The notes under the pieces: model-generated
The model's database searches: none
What the model was told of the DNA's origin: nothing
The model's input: only the letters and a program-made list of their open reading frames with translations
Assembly (NCBI RefSeq): GCF_025790165.1
Contig: NZ_CP094970.1
Coordinates: 3,968,001-4,032,000, forward strand
From: Solicola gregarius
GTDB lineage: Bacteria; Actinomycetota; Actinomycetes; Propionibacteriales; Nocardioidaceae
Reading direction: 5' to 3'
DNA: 64,000 bases
Part shown: positions 43,857 to 53,165 of the stretch, in pieces
How the letters are laid out: every line of letters starts with the position of its first letter
Numbering within the stretch: position 1 is the first letter of the stretch
Program-made: the position numbers and the translations under genes

Positions 43857-44270
43857 CTAGGCCGTGTCCAGGTGGACCTGTTTCGGCAGTAGCCCGCGGG
43901 CGGCCTCGGCGGCGACCGTCGCGAGGTTGCCGCCGGTCGACGCGCGTACGACTGCGCCGAACAGCCCTTCGACGAGCGGGGCGCTCGACAGCGTGACGCG
44001 CGCGGCGAGATCGGGGTCGAGCAGTTCATAGGCGGTCTCGGCACTCATCACGGCGCTACCGAGATCGAGCAGTACGAGGATCCCGTCGGCGCCGGCCAGC
44101 GACTCGATCGCGGCATGGACCGCGGTCGCGTCCGTGCCGAGCGAACCATCTTCCGCACCTGCCGCGATCTCGATGGGCGGCAGCTCGCCGTGCACCATCT
44201 GTGCGGCCAGCGCTACTGCGGCCTCCGCGAGCGGCCTACTGTGCGAGACGACCACGATCCCGACGCTCAT
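43857..44270 (-). CDS. dhaM: PTS-dependent dihydroxyacetone kinase phosphotransferase subunit DhaM (EIIA domain only)
   Basis: The 137-residue protein is a mannose-type EIIA domain. The phosphorylated histidine is in VVVSHSRPLAEAAV (His9), and the conserved GTDATAVHAAIESL and ILVLLDLGSAVMSAETA follow. DhaM receives phosphate from HPr and passes it to ADP bound on DhaL. E. coli DhaM carries fused HPr and EI-like domains; here it is only the EIIA part, with EI and HPr encoded separately at 45945 and 47717. The ATG overlaps the dhaL stop (ATGA). Confidence 0.93.
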   Translation of the reverse strand: MSVGIVVVSHSRPLAEAAVALAAQMVHGELPPIEIAAGAEDGSLGTDATAVHAAIESLAGADGILVLLDLGSAVMSAETAYELLDPDLAARVTLSSAPLVEGLFGAVVRASTGGNLATVAAEAARGLLPKQVHLDTA

Positions 44271-44887
44271 GAGAGCGTGTCCCGCGCGGCCTCGAGCAGC
44301 ATCACGGTGCTGGCAGCGCCCGGATCGACATGCCCCGCGCTGCGCTCGCCCAGGTAGCTCGCCCGGCCCTTGCGCGCGACGAGGCCGGCGGTGTCGTCTC
44401 GTGCCTGCGCCGCCGCGTCCGCCGCGGCAGTGAGCCGGTCGCCGATGTCGCCTTCGGCGCCGTCGTACGCCTCGAGGGCGGGCGCCCATGCGTCGTACAT
44501 CGTCTTGTCGCCGAGCTCCGCCTTGCCGCGGGCCAGGACGCCCTCGACGCCCGCGCGTAGCCCCGCGCCGAGTGTCTCGGCATCGACTTCGCTGACCGTG
44601 CCGATCCCGGTGCCCACGCGGAGGAAGAAGGTTCCGTAGAGCGGTCCGCTCGCGCCGCCGACGGCACTGACCAACGTCATGCCCACCTTCTTGAACAGGG
44701 CGTCGGCGGCCTCGAACGACTCGGAGTCGAGTACGCCGACGACCTTCTGCATGCCACGATCCATGTTCGTGCCGTGATCGGCGTCGCCGACCGCGGCGTC
44801 GAGCTCGGTGAGATACGCGACCTGGTCGTGGATCGTCGCGGCGTACCGACGCAGCCACGCGTCGAGGTCCGAGAGCGTCGCGGGCAT
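44267..44887 (-). CDS. dhaL: Dihydroxyacetone kinase ADP-binding subunit DhaL
   Basis: The 206-residue protein has the DhaL nucleotide-metal site AAVGDADHGTNMDRG (about residues 27-41), GASGPLYGTFF in the phosphate loop and DPGAASTVMLL near the end. ADP stays bound and acts as a coenzyme, rephosphorylated by DhaM. It lies three bases after dhaK. Confidence 0.95.
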   Translation of the reverse strand: MPATLSDLDAWLRRYAATIHDQVAYLTELDAAVGDADHGTNMDRGMQKVVGVLDSESFEAADALFKKVGMTLVSAVGGASGPLYGTFFLRVGTGIGTVSEVDAETLGAGLRAGVEGVLARGKAELGDKTMYDAWAPALEAYDGAEGDIGDRLTAAADAAAQARDDTAGLVARKGRASYLGERSAGHVDPGAASTVMLLEAARDTLS

Positions 44888-44890
44888 CGT

Positions 44891-45895
44891 CTACGCGCCC
44901 CAGCGCAGCCCGGGCGTATTGACCGGTGCGTCCCACAGGCGTACGAGCTCGTCGTCGCACCGCAGCAGGGTGACCGAGCATCCGGCCATCTCCAACGACG
45001 TCATGTAGCTGCCGACGAGCGACCGCGCGATCGTGAGGCCGGCCTGGTCGAGCAGCTTCGTGACCTCGTTGAACATCAGGTACTGCTCGATCAACGGCGT
45101 GCCGCCCATGCCGTTCACGAACGCGATGACCGAGTCGCCGCGCTGGTGGGGGAGGTCGGCCAGTACGGGCTCGACGAGCATCGCGGCGACGTCACGCGCG
45201 GGTGCCAATGGCTTGCGCTCACGGCCGGGCTCACCGTGGATTCCGATGCCGACCTCGATCTCGTCGTCGGCGAGCTCGAACGTCGGCTTCCCGGCGCTCG
45301 GCACCGTGCACGACGTGAGGGCGACGCCCATGCTGCGCGCCGACTCGTTGACACGTACGGCGAGCGCGTGCACGTCGTCGAGAGTGCGTCCCTCCTCGGC
45401 GGCCGCACCGACGATCTTCTCGAGCAGTACGGTCGCGCCGACTCCGCGGCGGCCGGCCGTGAACGTCGAGTCCTGCACCGCGACGTCGTCGTTCGTCACC
45501 ACCGAGCGCACCTCGACATCGCCGGCCAGCTCGGCGGCCATGTCGAAGTTCATCACGTCGCCGGTGTAGTTCTTGACGATGTGCAGAACCCCTGCGCCGC
45601 CGTCGACGGTCTCTGTCGCGGCCATCATCTGGTCCGGTACGGGCGACGTGAACACCTCGCCGGCACACGCGGCATCGAGCATGCCGACTCCGACGAAGCC
45701 ACCATGCATGGGCTCGTGACCGGACCCACCGCCCGATACGAGACCGACCTTGCCCGCACGCGGGGTGTCCCGGCGGTACACGATGCGGTTGTCGTGGTCG
45801 ACACGTACGTGGTCGCGATGTGCCGCCTCGACTCCACGCAGCGACTCGGCGACGACATCGGCGGGATCGTTGATCAGCTTCTTCATGTACGCCAT
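44891..45895 (-). CDS. dhaK: Dihydroxyacetone kinase substrate-binding subunit DhaK
   Basis: The 334-residue protein binds dihydroxyacetone covalently through a histidine, seen here in GIGIHGEPGRER (about residue 220, as His218 in E. coli). The catalytic SGGGSGHEPMHGGFVG (about 50-65) and IVKNYTGDVMNFDMA are intact. Start ATG 45895 (MAYMKKL); ATG 45886 (MKKL) is also possible. It is downstream of ptsI in the same direction, with 49 bases between. Confidence 0.95.
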   Translation of the reverse strand: MAYMKKLINDPADVVAESLRGVEAAHRDHVRVDHDNRIVYRRDTPRAGKVGLVSGGGSGHEPMHGGFVGVGMLDAACAGEVFTSPVPDQMMAATETVDGGAGVLHIVKNYTGDVMNFDMAAELAGDVEVRSVVTNDDVAVQDSTFTAGRRGVGATVLLEKIVGAAAEEGRTLDDVHALAVRVNESARSMGVALTSCTVPSAGKPTFELADDEIEVGIGIHGEPGRERKPLAPARDVAAMLVEPVLADLPHQRGDSVIAFVNGMGGTPLIEQYLMFNEVTKLLDQAGLTIARSLVGSYMTSLEMAGCSVTLLRCDDELVRLWDAPVNTPGLRWGA

Positions 45896-45944
45896 CTGAG
45901 CACAGCGCCGGCGCGGATGGGAAGGATTCGCCCGAGTGAGACCC

Positions 45945-47621
45945 TCAAATCTCGAGGATGGCACGCGCGGCAGCCCGGGCCTCGACGGGGTCGGCGGTGC
46001 CCAGTGCGGCCGTGGCCGCCTCCTCGCACGCCTGCATCGTGCTCCTGGACAGTCGACGGCCGACCCCTGCGACCGCGGCGGGAGCCATCGACAGCGAGGT
46101 CACTCCCATGCCGACGAGCACCGCCGCCAGGTCCGGGTCTGCTGCCGCCTCGCCACAGACGCCCACCGACCGGTCGGCTCGGCGGCCGGCCTCCGCGGCG
46201 ATCGAGACCAAGGTGAGGACGGCCGGCTGCCACGGGTCGGTGAGGTGCGCGAGGGAGCCGGCCGTACGATCCGCCGCCATCGTGTACTGGGTCAGGTCGT
46301 TGGTGCCGATCGACAGGAAGTCGACGAACTCCAGCAGCCGGCGGGCAAGGATCGCCGCGCTCGGCACCTCGATCATGACGCCGGCCTCGAGCCCCAGCGC
46401 GTGCACCTTGTCGGCGAATCCGCGCGCCTCGGCGACCGTTGCGACCATCGGCGCCATCACTCGTGGGGTCGTGCCGGTGGAGCGTGCGGCCGCGCGAATC
46501 GCCTCGAGCTGACGGTCCAGCAGGCCTGGGTTCACGCCCGCGAGACGCAGCCCGCGTACGCCGAGCGCGGGGTTGTCCTCGTCGGCTTGGTTGGCGAAAG
46601 CGAGCGGTTTGTCGGAGCCGGCGTCGAGGGTACGAATGACCACCGGCCGCTCGGGTCCGAACGCATCGAGCACCTCGGCGTACGCCTCGGTCTGCACCTC
46701 GACCGGTGGTTCCACGGACTCGTCGAGGAAGCAGATCTCGGTACGGAACAACCCGACGCCCTCGACCGGCGCCTGCGCGGCGGCGCGGGCGGATACGCCG
46801 TCGTGCACGTTGGCGAGCAGGCGTACGCGGTGACCGTCACGGGTTGCGCCGGGGCCCGACCACGACGCGAGCTCCCGACGGAGGCGCTCCTCGGCGGCGG
46901 CCTGCTCTCGTGCCGCGGCCTCCGGTGGCGCGACGGTGATCGTGCCGGCCGCGCCGTCGACGAGCACCATGGTGCCGTCCTTCACGCCCATGATCCCCGA
47001 GGCGGCAACGACGCAAGGGATTCCGAGCTGTCGAGAGATGATCGCGGTGTGACTCGTCGGGCCGCCCCGCTCGGTGACGAGTGCGACCACGGACGCCGGG
47101 TCGAGCCCGGCGGTGTCGGCCGGCGCGAGGTCGACCGCGACGAGCACCGACGGCCGTGCGGGATCCGGTACGCCGGGCTCCGGAGCCCCCACGATCTCGG
47201 CCGTGAGGCGCCGCTCGACATCGCGCAGATCGGTGACGCGCTCGGCCATCACGCCGCCGAGCCGGGTGAACGTCGTGACGAACTCCTCGATCGCCGACCC
47301 CAACGCGGCCGGCAGGTCGTCCCCGGCCTCGAGGCGCGTACGCACCGCGCTCCTGAGTCCGGAGTCGCGCGCGATGCCCGCAGTCGCGGAGAGTAGGTCG
47401 GCCGCGTGACCGCTGCTCGCCGCCGAACGCGCCGCGAGCCGCTGGGCAACGGTGTCGGCGGCGGTCTCGTACGTCGCGACCGCCTCGTCGACGGTGAGGC
47501 CGGCGTCGAACGCGGAGATCGCCTCGGCGGGCACATCCTGGTGCACCGCGAGCAGCGGGGCGTACGCAACCCCCGGGACCACCGGTGTGCCGTCGATGAC
47601 CACGCTCTCGTCGGTCGCCAT
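45945..47621 (-). CDS. ptsI: PTS enzyme I (phosphoenolpyruvate-protein phosphotransferase)
   Basis: The 558-residue protein has the EI layout. The phosphohistidine is in TERGGPTSHTAIISRQLG (about residue 190). The C-terminal PEP-binding barrel has GVGLFRTEICFLDE, RTLDAGSDKPL, GTNDLTQYTMAADR and VGVCGEAAADP. It starts the phosphate chain PEP-EI-HPr-DhaM. As the first gene of ptsI-dhaK-dhaL-dhaM it may serve mainly dihydroxyacetone phosphorylation. Start ATG 47621. Confidence 0.94.
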   Translation of the reverse strand: MATDESVVIDGTPVVPGVAYAPLLAVHQDVPAEAISAFDAGLTVDEAVATYETAADTVAQRLAARSAASSGHAADLLSATAGIARDSGLRSAVRTRLEAGDDLPAALGSAIEEFVTTFTRLGGVMAERVTDLRDVERRLTAEIVGAPEPGVPDPARPSVLVAVDLAPADTAGLDPASVVALVTERGGPTSHTAIISRQLGIPCVVAASGIMGVKDGTMVLVDGAAGTITVAPPEAAAREQAAAEERLRRELASWSGPGATRDGHRVRLLANVHDGVSARAAAQAPVEGVGLFRTEICFLDESVEPPVEVQTEAYAEVLDAFGPERPVVIRTLDAGSDKPLAFANQADEDNPALGVRGLRLAGVNPGLLDRQLEAIRAAARSTGTTPRVMAPMVATVAEARGFADKVHALGLEAGVMIEVPSAAILARRLLEFVDFLSIGTNDLTQYTMAADRTAGSLAHLTDPWQPAVLTLVSIAAEAGRRADRSVGVCGEAAADPDLAAVLVGMGVTSLSMAPAAVAGVGRRLSRSTMQACEEAATAALGTADPVEARAAARAILEI

Positions 47622-47716
47622 CCCCGCACGCTACTCGGTGCAGTCGCGAGGGCACAGGCGCATCGTCGGCGTACGTGCCCGATGATGGTCGGACCGTCCG
47701 AGCACGAGGAGCACGT

Positions 47717-47977
47717 ATGCCAACGAAGACCGTCACGGTCGGCTCGAGCGTCGGGCTACACGCCCGGCCGGCCGCGATCATCGCCGACGCCGCCGGGGGT
47801 CTCGACTCCCCAGTGACGATCGCCAGCCCGGGCGGACAACCGGTCGACGCAAGCTCGTCACTGCTGATCATGACCGTCGGCGCGAAGTTCGGCGACCCGG
47901 TCGAGGTGGCCGGCGACGACGAAGCCGCGGTCGGCGCGATCGCCGCGCTCGTCGAGCAGGACCTCGACGCCGACTGA
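47717..47977 (+). CDS. ptsH: HPr phosphocarrier protein
   Basis: The 86-residue protein has His15 in GLHARPAA and a Ser46-Ser47-Ser48 segment followed by LLIMTVGAKFGDPVEV. Ser46 matches the regulatory serine position of Gram-positive HPr. It is divergent from ptsI across a 95-base spacer and completes the local phosphorelay. ATG 47717 has GAGGA upstream. Confidence 0.94.
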   Translation: MPTKTVTVGSSVGLHARPAAIIADAAGGLDSPVTIASPGGQPVDASSSLLIMTVGAKFGDPVEVAGDDEAAVGAIAALVEQDLDAD

Positions 47978-47983
47978 GTACGC

Positions 47984-48000
47984 GGGCGCCGGCCGCGCCC
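47984..48000 (+). terminator. Short terminator-like hairpin after ptsH
   Basis: GGGCGC (47984-47989) and GCGCCC (47995-48000) pair around CGGCC, seven bases after the stop codon. Confidence 0.5.
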
Positions 48001-48160
48001 ACGAACTTCCGGATAGCGGTATCGGTGCCGCCTCGCCTACCGCTCGTCGCTGAGAACAGACCGCTCACCGCACCTGTTGTTGTCATTCGAGCACGTTGGG
48101 GAATGACATGGGGACAGGAGCAGGTAGCGGCTGTCTCGGGACGACTGGCGAGGAGTCCAC

Positions 48161-51100
48161 GTGCACGATCACATCGACCACGAGCACACCGGTACGAGTG
48201 CGGGACCGGCCGTCTCACGAAGAACGCTGTTGGCTGGTACGGGCGCGGCCGCCGCGATCGCGGCCACCGGGGTCCGCGCGGATGCGAGCGCGTCGCCTGC
48301 TCGCGCGGCCGGCGGGCTCAAGGTGCACGAGGGCACCGACATCGCGGCGAGCGTCTCACCGGACGGGGCGCACATCGCCTTCGACCTGCTGGGTGTGCTG
48401 TGGGTGATTCCCCGGTCGGGCGGGTCTGCGCGTCGGCTGACGAGCGACCTGTACGACATCACCCAGCCGCAGTGGTCACCTGACGCGAGCGAGCTGGTGT
48501 TCCAGTCGTACCGTGACGGCGTCTTCAACCTCTGGACGGTACGCCCCGACGGCAGCGGACTACGGCAGTTGACCGAGGGGCCGTACGACCACCGCGAACC
48601 CCGATGGTCTCCGGACGGGAGCCGGATCGCCTTCAGCGGTGACGCGTCGGGCAGCTATGGAATCTACGAGCTGGAGGTCGAGACCGGCAATGTCGTGACG
48701 GTGGTCGACACCGCCGAGGAGGAGTACGAGCCCGCGTACTCGCCGGACGGCTCGGCGATCGCGTTCGCCGTCGCGAACACCCGTGTCGACGTCGTCGACC
48801 GCCGCAGCGGTGCCCGCGAGACCGTGGTGTCGGTCGAGGAACCCGACATCGTCCACCAGCCCGCGTGGACGCCCGACGGTGAGAGGGTCACGTACCACCT
48901 GCAGAGCGGCGACACGATGCGGCTGATGATCGGTGAGCAGCCGCTGGTCGGCGACGAGCTGGCGTTCCCGTTCCAGGTCTCGTGGTTGAGCGACGAGGAG
49001 TTCGTCTACACCGCTGACGGGCAGATCCGCTCGCGACGGCTGGGTGCCGGTCGGTACGAGACGATCGGGTTCAGCGCCGCCGTACGCCCGAAACGTCCGC
49101 GGTACCGGCGCCGTCGCCGCGAATTCGAGGATCGCGCACCGCAGCAGGTCAAGGGGATCGGCAGTCCCGTCATGTCACCCGACGGTCGCAGGGTTGCGTT
49201 CCGAGCGCTGAACGACCTGTGGGTGATGCCGCTCGGCGGCCGGCCGGAGCCGCTCACGCGCGACTCCTGGTGGAAGTGCGACCCGGCGTGGTCGCCCGAC
49301 GGACGCGAGCTCGCGTACTCGACCGACCGCGCCGGCACACTGGACATCTGGGTACGCGACCTGCGTACGGGCAACGATCGGCAGCTGACGAGCCTCGGGG
49401 ATCGCGCCGCACTCTCGGCAGCGTGGTCGCCCGACGGCACGGAGATCGCGTTCCTCGACCAGGACGGCGCCTTGTGGACGATCGACGTCCGGTCGAAGGA
49501 GGTGCAACGGGTATTCCCGGCCACCTTCGAACCAGGACGACCCACGTGGTCGGCAGACGGTCGAGTCATCGCGCTGGCTGCGGTCTCGCCGTACTCGCGG
49601 CGATACCGTGAGGGGCAGAGCAAGATCCTGCTCGTCGACCGGCGCTCGGGCAGGGCACGCTACGTCGACGCGATCAAGAACGGCTCCTTGCAGACACGCG
49701 GTGACGATGGTCCCGTGTGGTCGCCCGACGGGCGTCGGATGGCGTTCGCCGCCGAGAGCGCGCTGTACGTACTGGAGGTCGGGGCCGACGGTACGCCCGA
49801 GGGCTCTGCCCGCAAGGTGAGCGACGAGGTGTGCGACGCGCCGTCCTGGAGCGGCGACTCCAGCACGCTGCTGTACTTGAACAACGGGCGACTCCGCACG
49901 GTCGACGCCGATGGTGGCCGTGCGCGTACGGTGCGCGTGCCGCTGACGTGGCGCAATGCTCAGGCCCCGGGTACGTCCGTTGTGCACGCCGGCGTGATGT
50001 GGGACGGCGAGAGCGAGTCCGTCCGACGCGACGTCGATATCGTGATCGAGGGCAAACGCATCGTCGCGGTCGAGCCGCACCGCGAGGGCCGGACCGGCAC
50101 GCTGATCGATGCGAGTGACCGGTTCGTCATGCCTGGGCTGATCGACATGCACAACCACCGTGAGATGGCCGGGTACGCGTACGGTGCACGCCAGGGCCGG
50201 ATGTGGCTCGCGATGGGCATCACGACGACCAGGTCGCCGGGCAGTCCCGCGTACCACATGGTCGAGGAGCGCGAGTCGATCCAGTCCGGTGCGCGCCTCG
50301 GGCCGCGCTACTTCGCGACCGGTGAGGCGATCGACGGGCGCCGGATCTACTACAACTTCATGCGCCCGACGTTCAGCGATCGCCAGCTGGGCAAGGAGTT
50401 CGAGCGCGCCGAGGCGCTCGAGTACGACCTGATCAAGTGCTACGTACGCCTGCCGGCGATGTGGCACAAGCGCGCGATCTCGTTCGGTCATCGGATGGGT
50501 GTGCCGGTGACGTCGCACTACCACTACCCGGCGATCGCGTTCGGTGGCGACGGCATGGAGCACACCGGCGCGACGAACCGGTTCGGGTTCTCCCGCACGG
50601 TCACTCCGCTCGGGAACGGGTACGACGACGTCACCGCGCTGTTCAACGCGTCGCACATGGCACGTACGCCGACGCTCTTCGGATCCTCCGCCCTTTACGG
50701 CGAGGATCGTTCGCTGGTGGAGGATCGGCGGACGCAGGCGTTCTACCCACCGTGGCGGGTGTCCGCGCTCACCAGCGACGCGGATGATGCGCGCGACACC
50801 GACCAGACCGTCGCGCTCGCGAACCTGCGCCGCCAGGTCGCGCAGGCCCTCGCGATGGTGCGCGGCGGCGGCAACGTCATCGCCGGCACCGACGCACCGA
50901 TCGACCACGTCGCGATCAGCCTGCACATGAACCTGCGCGCGATGGTGAAGTACGGGTTCACTCCGCGCGCTGCACTCGTGACGGCGACGAGCGCGGCGGG
51001 CGACCACCTCAACGAGCCGATCGGCCGGCTGGCGCCGGGTGCGTACGCCGACATCGCGATCGTCGATGGCGACCCGCTCTCCGACATCGCCGATGCGGCC

Positions 51101-51304
51101 GCCGTTGACCGGGTGATCGTCGCGGGGGTCGAGCACACCGTCGACGAGCTGCTCGAACCGTACGAGTCGGCGCGCACTCGTACGCCGGGCGTCGCGCCGA
51201 ACCGGGTACGAGAGCCCGTCCCCGAGCCGGCCGAGAACGACCGCTACTGGTGGCATGGCTTGGCGTACGTCGAGCACGCCCGCCAGTCGTGTTGCGCCGG
51301 CTGA
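48161..51304 (+). CDS. Tat-exported TolB-like beta-propeller fused to an amidohydrolase domain
   Basis: The 1047-residue protein has a twin-arginine signal (SRRTLLAGTGAAAAIA, residues 19-34). About a dozen WSPDG-type PD40 repeats (residues ~60-600) form one or two propellers. From about 610 a metal amidohydrolase follows, with PGLIDMHNHREM (HxH metal pair), TSHYHYPA, and GTDAPIDHVA with the catalytic Asp. The usual carboxylated lysine may be in YDLIKCYVRLP. It probably hydrolyses an amide or peptide-like substrate outside the membrane. GTG 48161 follows AGGAG by five bases. It has no operon partner except perhaps the aminotransferase 25 bases downstream. Confidence 0.88.
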   Translation: MHDHIDHEHTGTSAGPAVSRRTLLAGTGAAAAIAATGVRADASASPARAAGGLKVHEGTDIAASVSPDGAHIAFDLLGVLWVIPRSGGSARRLTSDLYDITQPQWSPDASELVFQSYRDGVFNLWTVRPDGSGLRQLTEGPYDHREPRWSPDGSRIAFSGDASGSYGIYELEVETGNVVTVVDTAEEEYEPAYSPDGSAIAFAVANTRVDVVDRRSGARETVVSVEEPDIVHQPAWTPDGERVTYHLQSGDTMRLMIGEQPLVGDELAFPFQVSWLSDEEFVYTADGQIRSRRLGAGRYETIGFSAAVRPKRPRYRRRRREFEDRAPQQVKGIGSPVMSPDGRRVAFRALNDLWVMPLGGRPEPLTRDSWWKCDPAWSPDGRELAYSTDRAGTLDIWVRDLRTGNDRQLTSLGDRAALSAAWSPDGTEIAFLDQDGALWTIDVRSKEVQRVFPATFEPGRPTWSADGRVIALAAVSPYSRRYREGQSKILLVDRRSGRARYVDAIKNGSLQTRGDDGPVWSPDGRRMAFAAESALYVLEVGADGTPEGSARKVSDEVCDAPSWSGDSSTLLYLNNGRLRTVDADGGRARTVRVPLTWRNAQAPGTSVVHAGVMWDGESESVRRDVDIVIEGKRIVAVEPHREGRTGTLIDASDRFVMPGLIDMHNHREMAGYAYGARQGRMWLAMGITTTRSPGSPAYHMVEERESIQSGARLGPRYFATGEAIDGRRIYYNFMRPTFSDRQLGKEFERAEALEYDLIKCYVRLPAMWHKRAISFGHRMGVPVTSHYHYPAIAFGGDGMEHTGATNRFGFSRTVTPLGNGYDDVTALFNASHMARTPTLFGSSALYGEDRSLVEDRRTQAFYPPWRVSALTSDADDARDTDQTVALANLRRQVAQALAMVRGGGNVIAGTDAPIDHVAISLHMNLRAMVKYGFTPRAALVTATSAAGDHLNEPIGRLAPGAYADIAIVDGDPLSDIADAAAVDRVIVAGVEHTVDELLEPYESARTRTPGVAPNRVREPVPEPAENDRYWWHGLAYVEHARQSCCAG

Positions 51305-51329
51305 GTGCGCCGTTGGCTAACGTGGCGCC

Positions 51330-52529
51330 ATGGGATTCGACGTCGACCAGGTACGCAGCCAGTTTCCGGCCCTCGCGGGAGGGATCGCCCACTTCGACGG
51401 GCCCGGCGGTTCGCAGACCCCCGAGCCGGTAGCCACCGCGGTCGCAGCGACGCTGCGCTCGTCGATCTCGAACCGAGGCCAGGTGTCGGCCTCCGAGCGC
51501 CGGGCCGACGATGTCGTGACGGGCGCGCGGGCGGCGATGGCCGACCTACTCGGTGCAGACGCGAGAGGAGTGGTGTTCGGGCGCAGCATGACGCAGCTGA
51601 CGTACGACTTCTCGCGTGCGCTCGCGAAGGGCTGGCGGCCGGGCGACGAGGTGGTCGTCACGCGCCTCGACCACGACGCGAACATCCGGCCGTGGGTGCA
51701 GGCCGCGGAGTACGCGGGCGCGACCCTGCGTTGGGTCGACTTCGATCCGGGCAGCGGCGAGCTCGACATCGACGGCCTGGCCATGGCCCTGAGCGACAAG
51801 ACCAGGCTGGTCGCGGTGACCGCGGCATCGAACCTGATCGGTACGCGCCCGGATGTCGCGTCGATCGCCGAGGCCGTGCATGCCGTCGGCGCGCTGCTGT
51901 ACGTGGACGGCGTCCACTACACGGCACACGTGCACGTTGACATGGCGGCGCTCGGAGCCGATGTGTTCGCGTGCTCGCCGTACAAGTTCCTCGGCCCGCA
52001 CTGCGGCGTACTGGCAGCGCGGCCCGCGCTGCTCGAGTCGGTGCACCCCGACAAGCTGCTGCCCGCGACCGACGGGGTACCCGAGCGGTTCGAGCTCGGC
52101 ACGCTGCCGTACGAGCTGCTGGCGGGCACGACGGCCGCGGTCGACTTCCTCGCGAGCCTGGGGGAGGGAGCGACGAGGAGAGCCATGTTGCGCTCGGCGT
52201 ACGACGCGATCGAGAAGCACGAGGACGCGTTGCGCACCCGGCTCGAGGCCGAGCTCGCCGACCTGCCGGGAGTGACGCTCTACTCACGCGCCGCGCGGCG
52301 TACCCCGACATTGCTCTTCACGGTCGACGGGGTCGCGCCGGTCGACGTTCACCGCAGCCTTGCCGAGCGCGACATCAACGCGCCCGCGAGCTCCTTCTAC
52401 GCGATCGAGGCCGCCCGGCGGCTCGGCCTCGGCGCACCCGGAGCCGTCCGCATCGGTCTCGCCCCGTACACCGACGACGACGAGATCGACCGGCTCGTCG
52501 CGGGCGTACGCGACCTCACGGCGCGCTGA
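51330..52529 (+). CDS. Cysteine desulfurase-like PLP enzyme (class V aminotransferase fold, VC1184-type)
   Basis: The 399-residue enzyme has the fold-type I pattern HFDGPGGSQTPEPVA, TRLDHDANIRPW, VDGVHYTAH with the PLP-facing Asp, and the Schiff-base lysine in ACSPYKFLGPHCG (about residue 223). The reactive cysteine loop of NifS/SufS enzymes is absent; the equivalent region reads NAPASSFYAIEAARRLG, so true desulfurase activity is doubtful. It matches the cysteine-desulfurase-like subfamily. Start ATG 51330. Confidence 0.85.
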   Translation: MGFDVDQVRSQFPALAGGIAHFDGPGGSQTPEPVATAVAATLRSSISNRGQVSASERRADDVVTGARAAMADLLGADARGVVFGRSMTQLTYDFSRALAKGWRPGDEVVVTRLDHDANIRPWVQAAEYAGATLRWVDFDPGSGELDIDGLAMALSDKTRLVAVTAASNLIGTRPDVASIAEAVHAVGALLYVDGVHYTAHVHVDMAALGADVFACSPYKFLGPHCGVLAARPALLESVHPDKLLPATDGVPERFELGTLPYELLAGTTAAVDFLASLGEGATRRAMLRSAYDAIEKHEDALRTRLEAELADLPGVTLYSRAARRTPTLLFTVDGVAPVDVHRSLAERDINAPASSFYAIEAARRLGLGAPGAVRIGLAPYTDDDEIDRLVAGVRDLTAR

Positions 52530-52562
52530 CCCGGCACCCGGTGGCCGACTCGTCGGCGGCGG

Positions 52563-53165
52563 TCAGAAGAGGTCCTGGCGGCTGCGCAGGCCGAGCTTGG
52601 CGAGGATGCTGCTCACGTGGGTCTTCACCGTCGGCACCTCGATGAACAGCTCCTTGGCGATCTCGGTGTTGGTGAACCGCTGCAGCATGAACCCGAGCAC
52701 CTCTCGCTCGCGTTCGGTGAGTCCCGACCGTTCGACGGCCGCGCGGAGCCGGTCCGTCTCGTCGCTCGTCTCGGCGCCCAGCAGCCAGGTACGCCGGCCT
52801 TCGGCGGTCGTGCGGATCGTGTCGAGCAGCCGGGCCGAGTCCTCCCGCTTGTGCACGAAGCTGTCGGCGCCCGAGAGGAACGACGCCGACGCATCCTCCG
52901 CGGAGTTGTACGACGTGTAGATGAGCACCCGTGGCGCGGGTTGGAGCCCCTTCAGCTCGCGGCAGAGCTCGATGCCGCGAAGGTCGCCGTCGAGCCGTAG
53001 CGGCAGGATCACCAGATCGGGCGCGAGCTCGCGCGCCGCGGCAAGGGCGCCGCCGACGGTGTCTGCCTCGCCGACGACCTCCATGTCGGGTTGGGCGTCG
53101 ACGACGGTCTTCAGCCCCAGTCGTACGACCGGGTGATCCTCGACCAGCTGGATCCGGATGCTCAC
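52563..53165 (-). CDS. NarL/LuxR-type response regulator with a receiver lacking the phosphoacceptor Asp
   Basis: The 200-residue protein has a receiver domain (residues 1-115) and a LuxR helix-turn-helix (LTEREREVLGFMLQRFTNTEIAKELFIEVPTVKTHVSSILAKLGLRSRQDL). The acidic pair Glu9-Asp10, Thr84 and Lys106 are present. The position that should be the phosphorylated Asp is Pro55 (LVILPLRL). It is thus an atypical receiver that cannot be phosphorylated in the normal way. GTG 53165 is preceded by AAGGA eight bases away; ATG 53174 is possible. No histidine kinase is nearby. Confidence 0.88.
   Translation of the reverse strand: MSIRIQLVEDHPVVRLGLKTVVDAQPDMEVVGEADTVGGALAAARELAPDLVILPLRLDGDLRGIELCRELKGLQPAPRVLIYTSYNSAEDASASFLSGADSFVHKREDSARLLDTIRTTAEGRRTWLLGAETSDETDRLRAAVERSGLTEREREVLGFMLQRFTNTEIAKELFIEVPTVKTHVSSILAKLGLRSRQDLF

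Noticed and set aside
49175-51277. Minus-strand 700-codon frame opposite the amidohydrolase
   Set aside because: It is an antisense shadow of WSPDG repeats; the plus strand has metal motifs and a Tat signal.
51330-52529. True cysteine desulfurase (SufS/IscS)
   Set aside because: PLP lysine is present but the reactive cysteine loop is not, and no Fe-S assembly genes are nearby.
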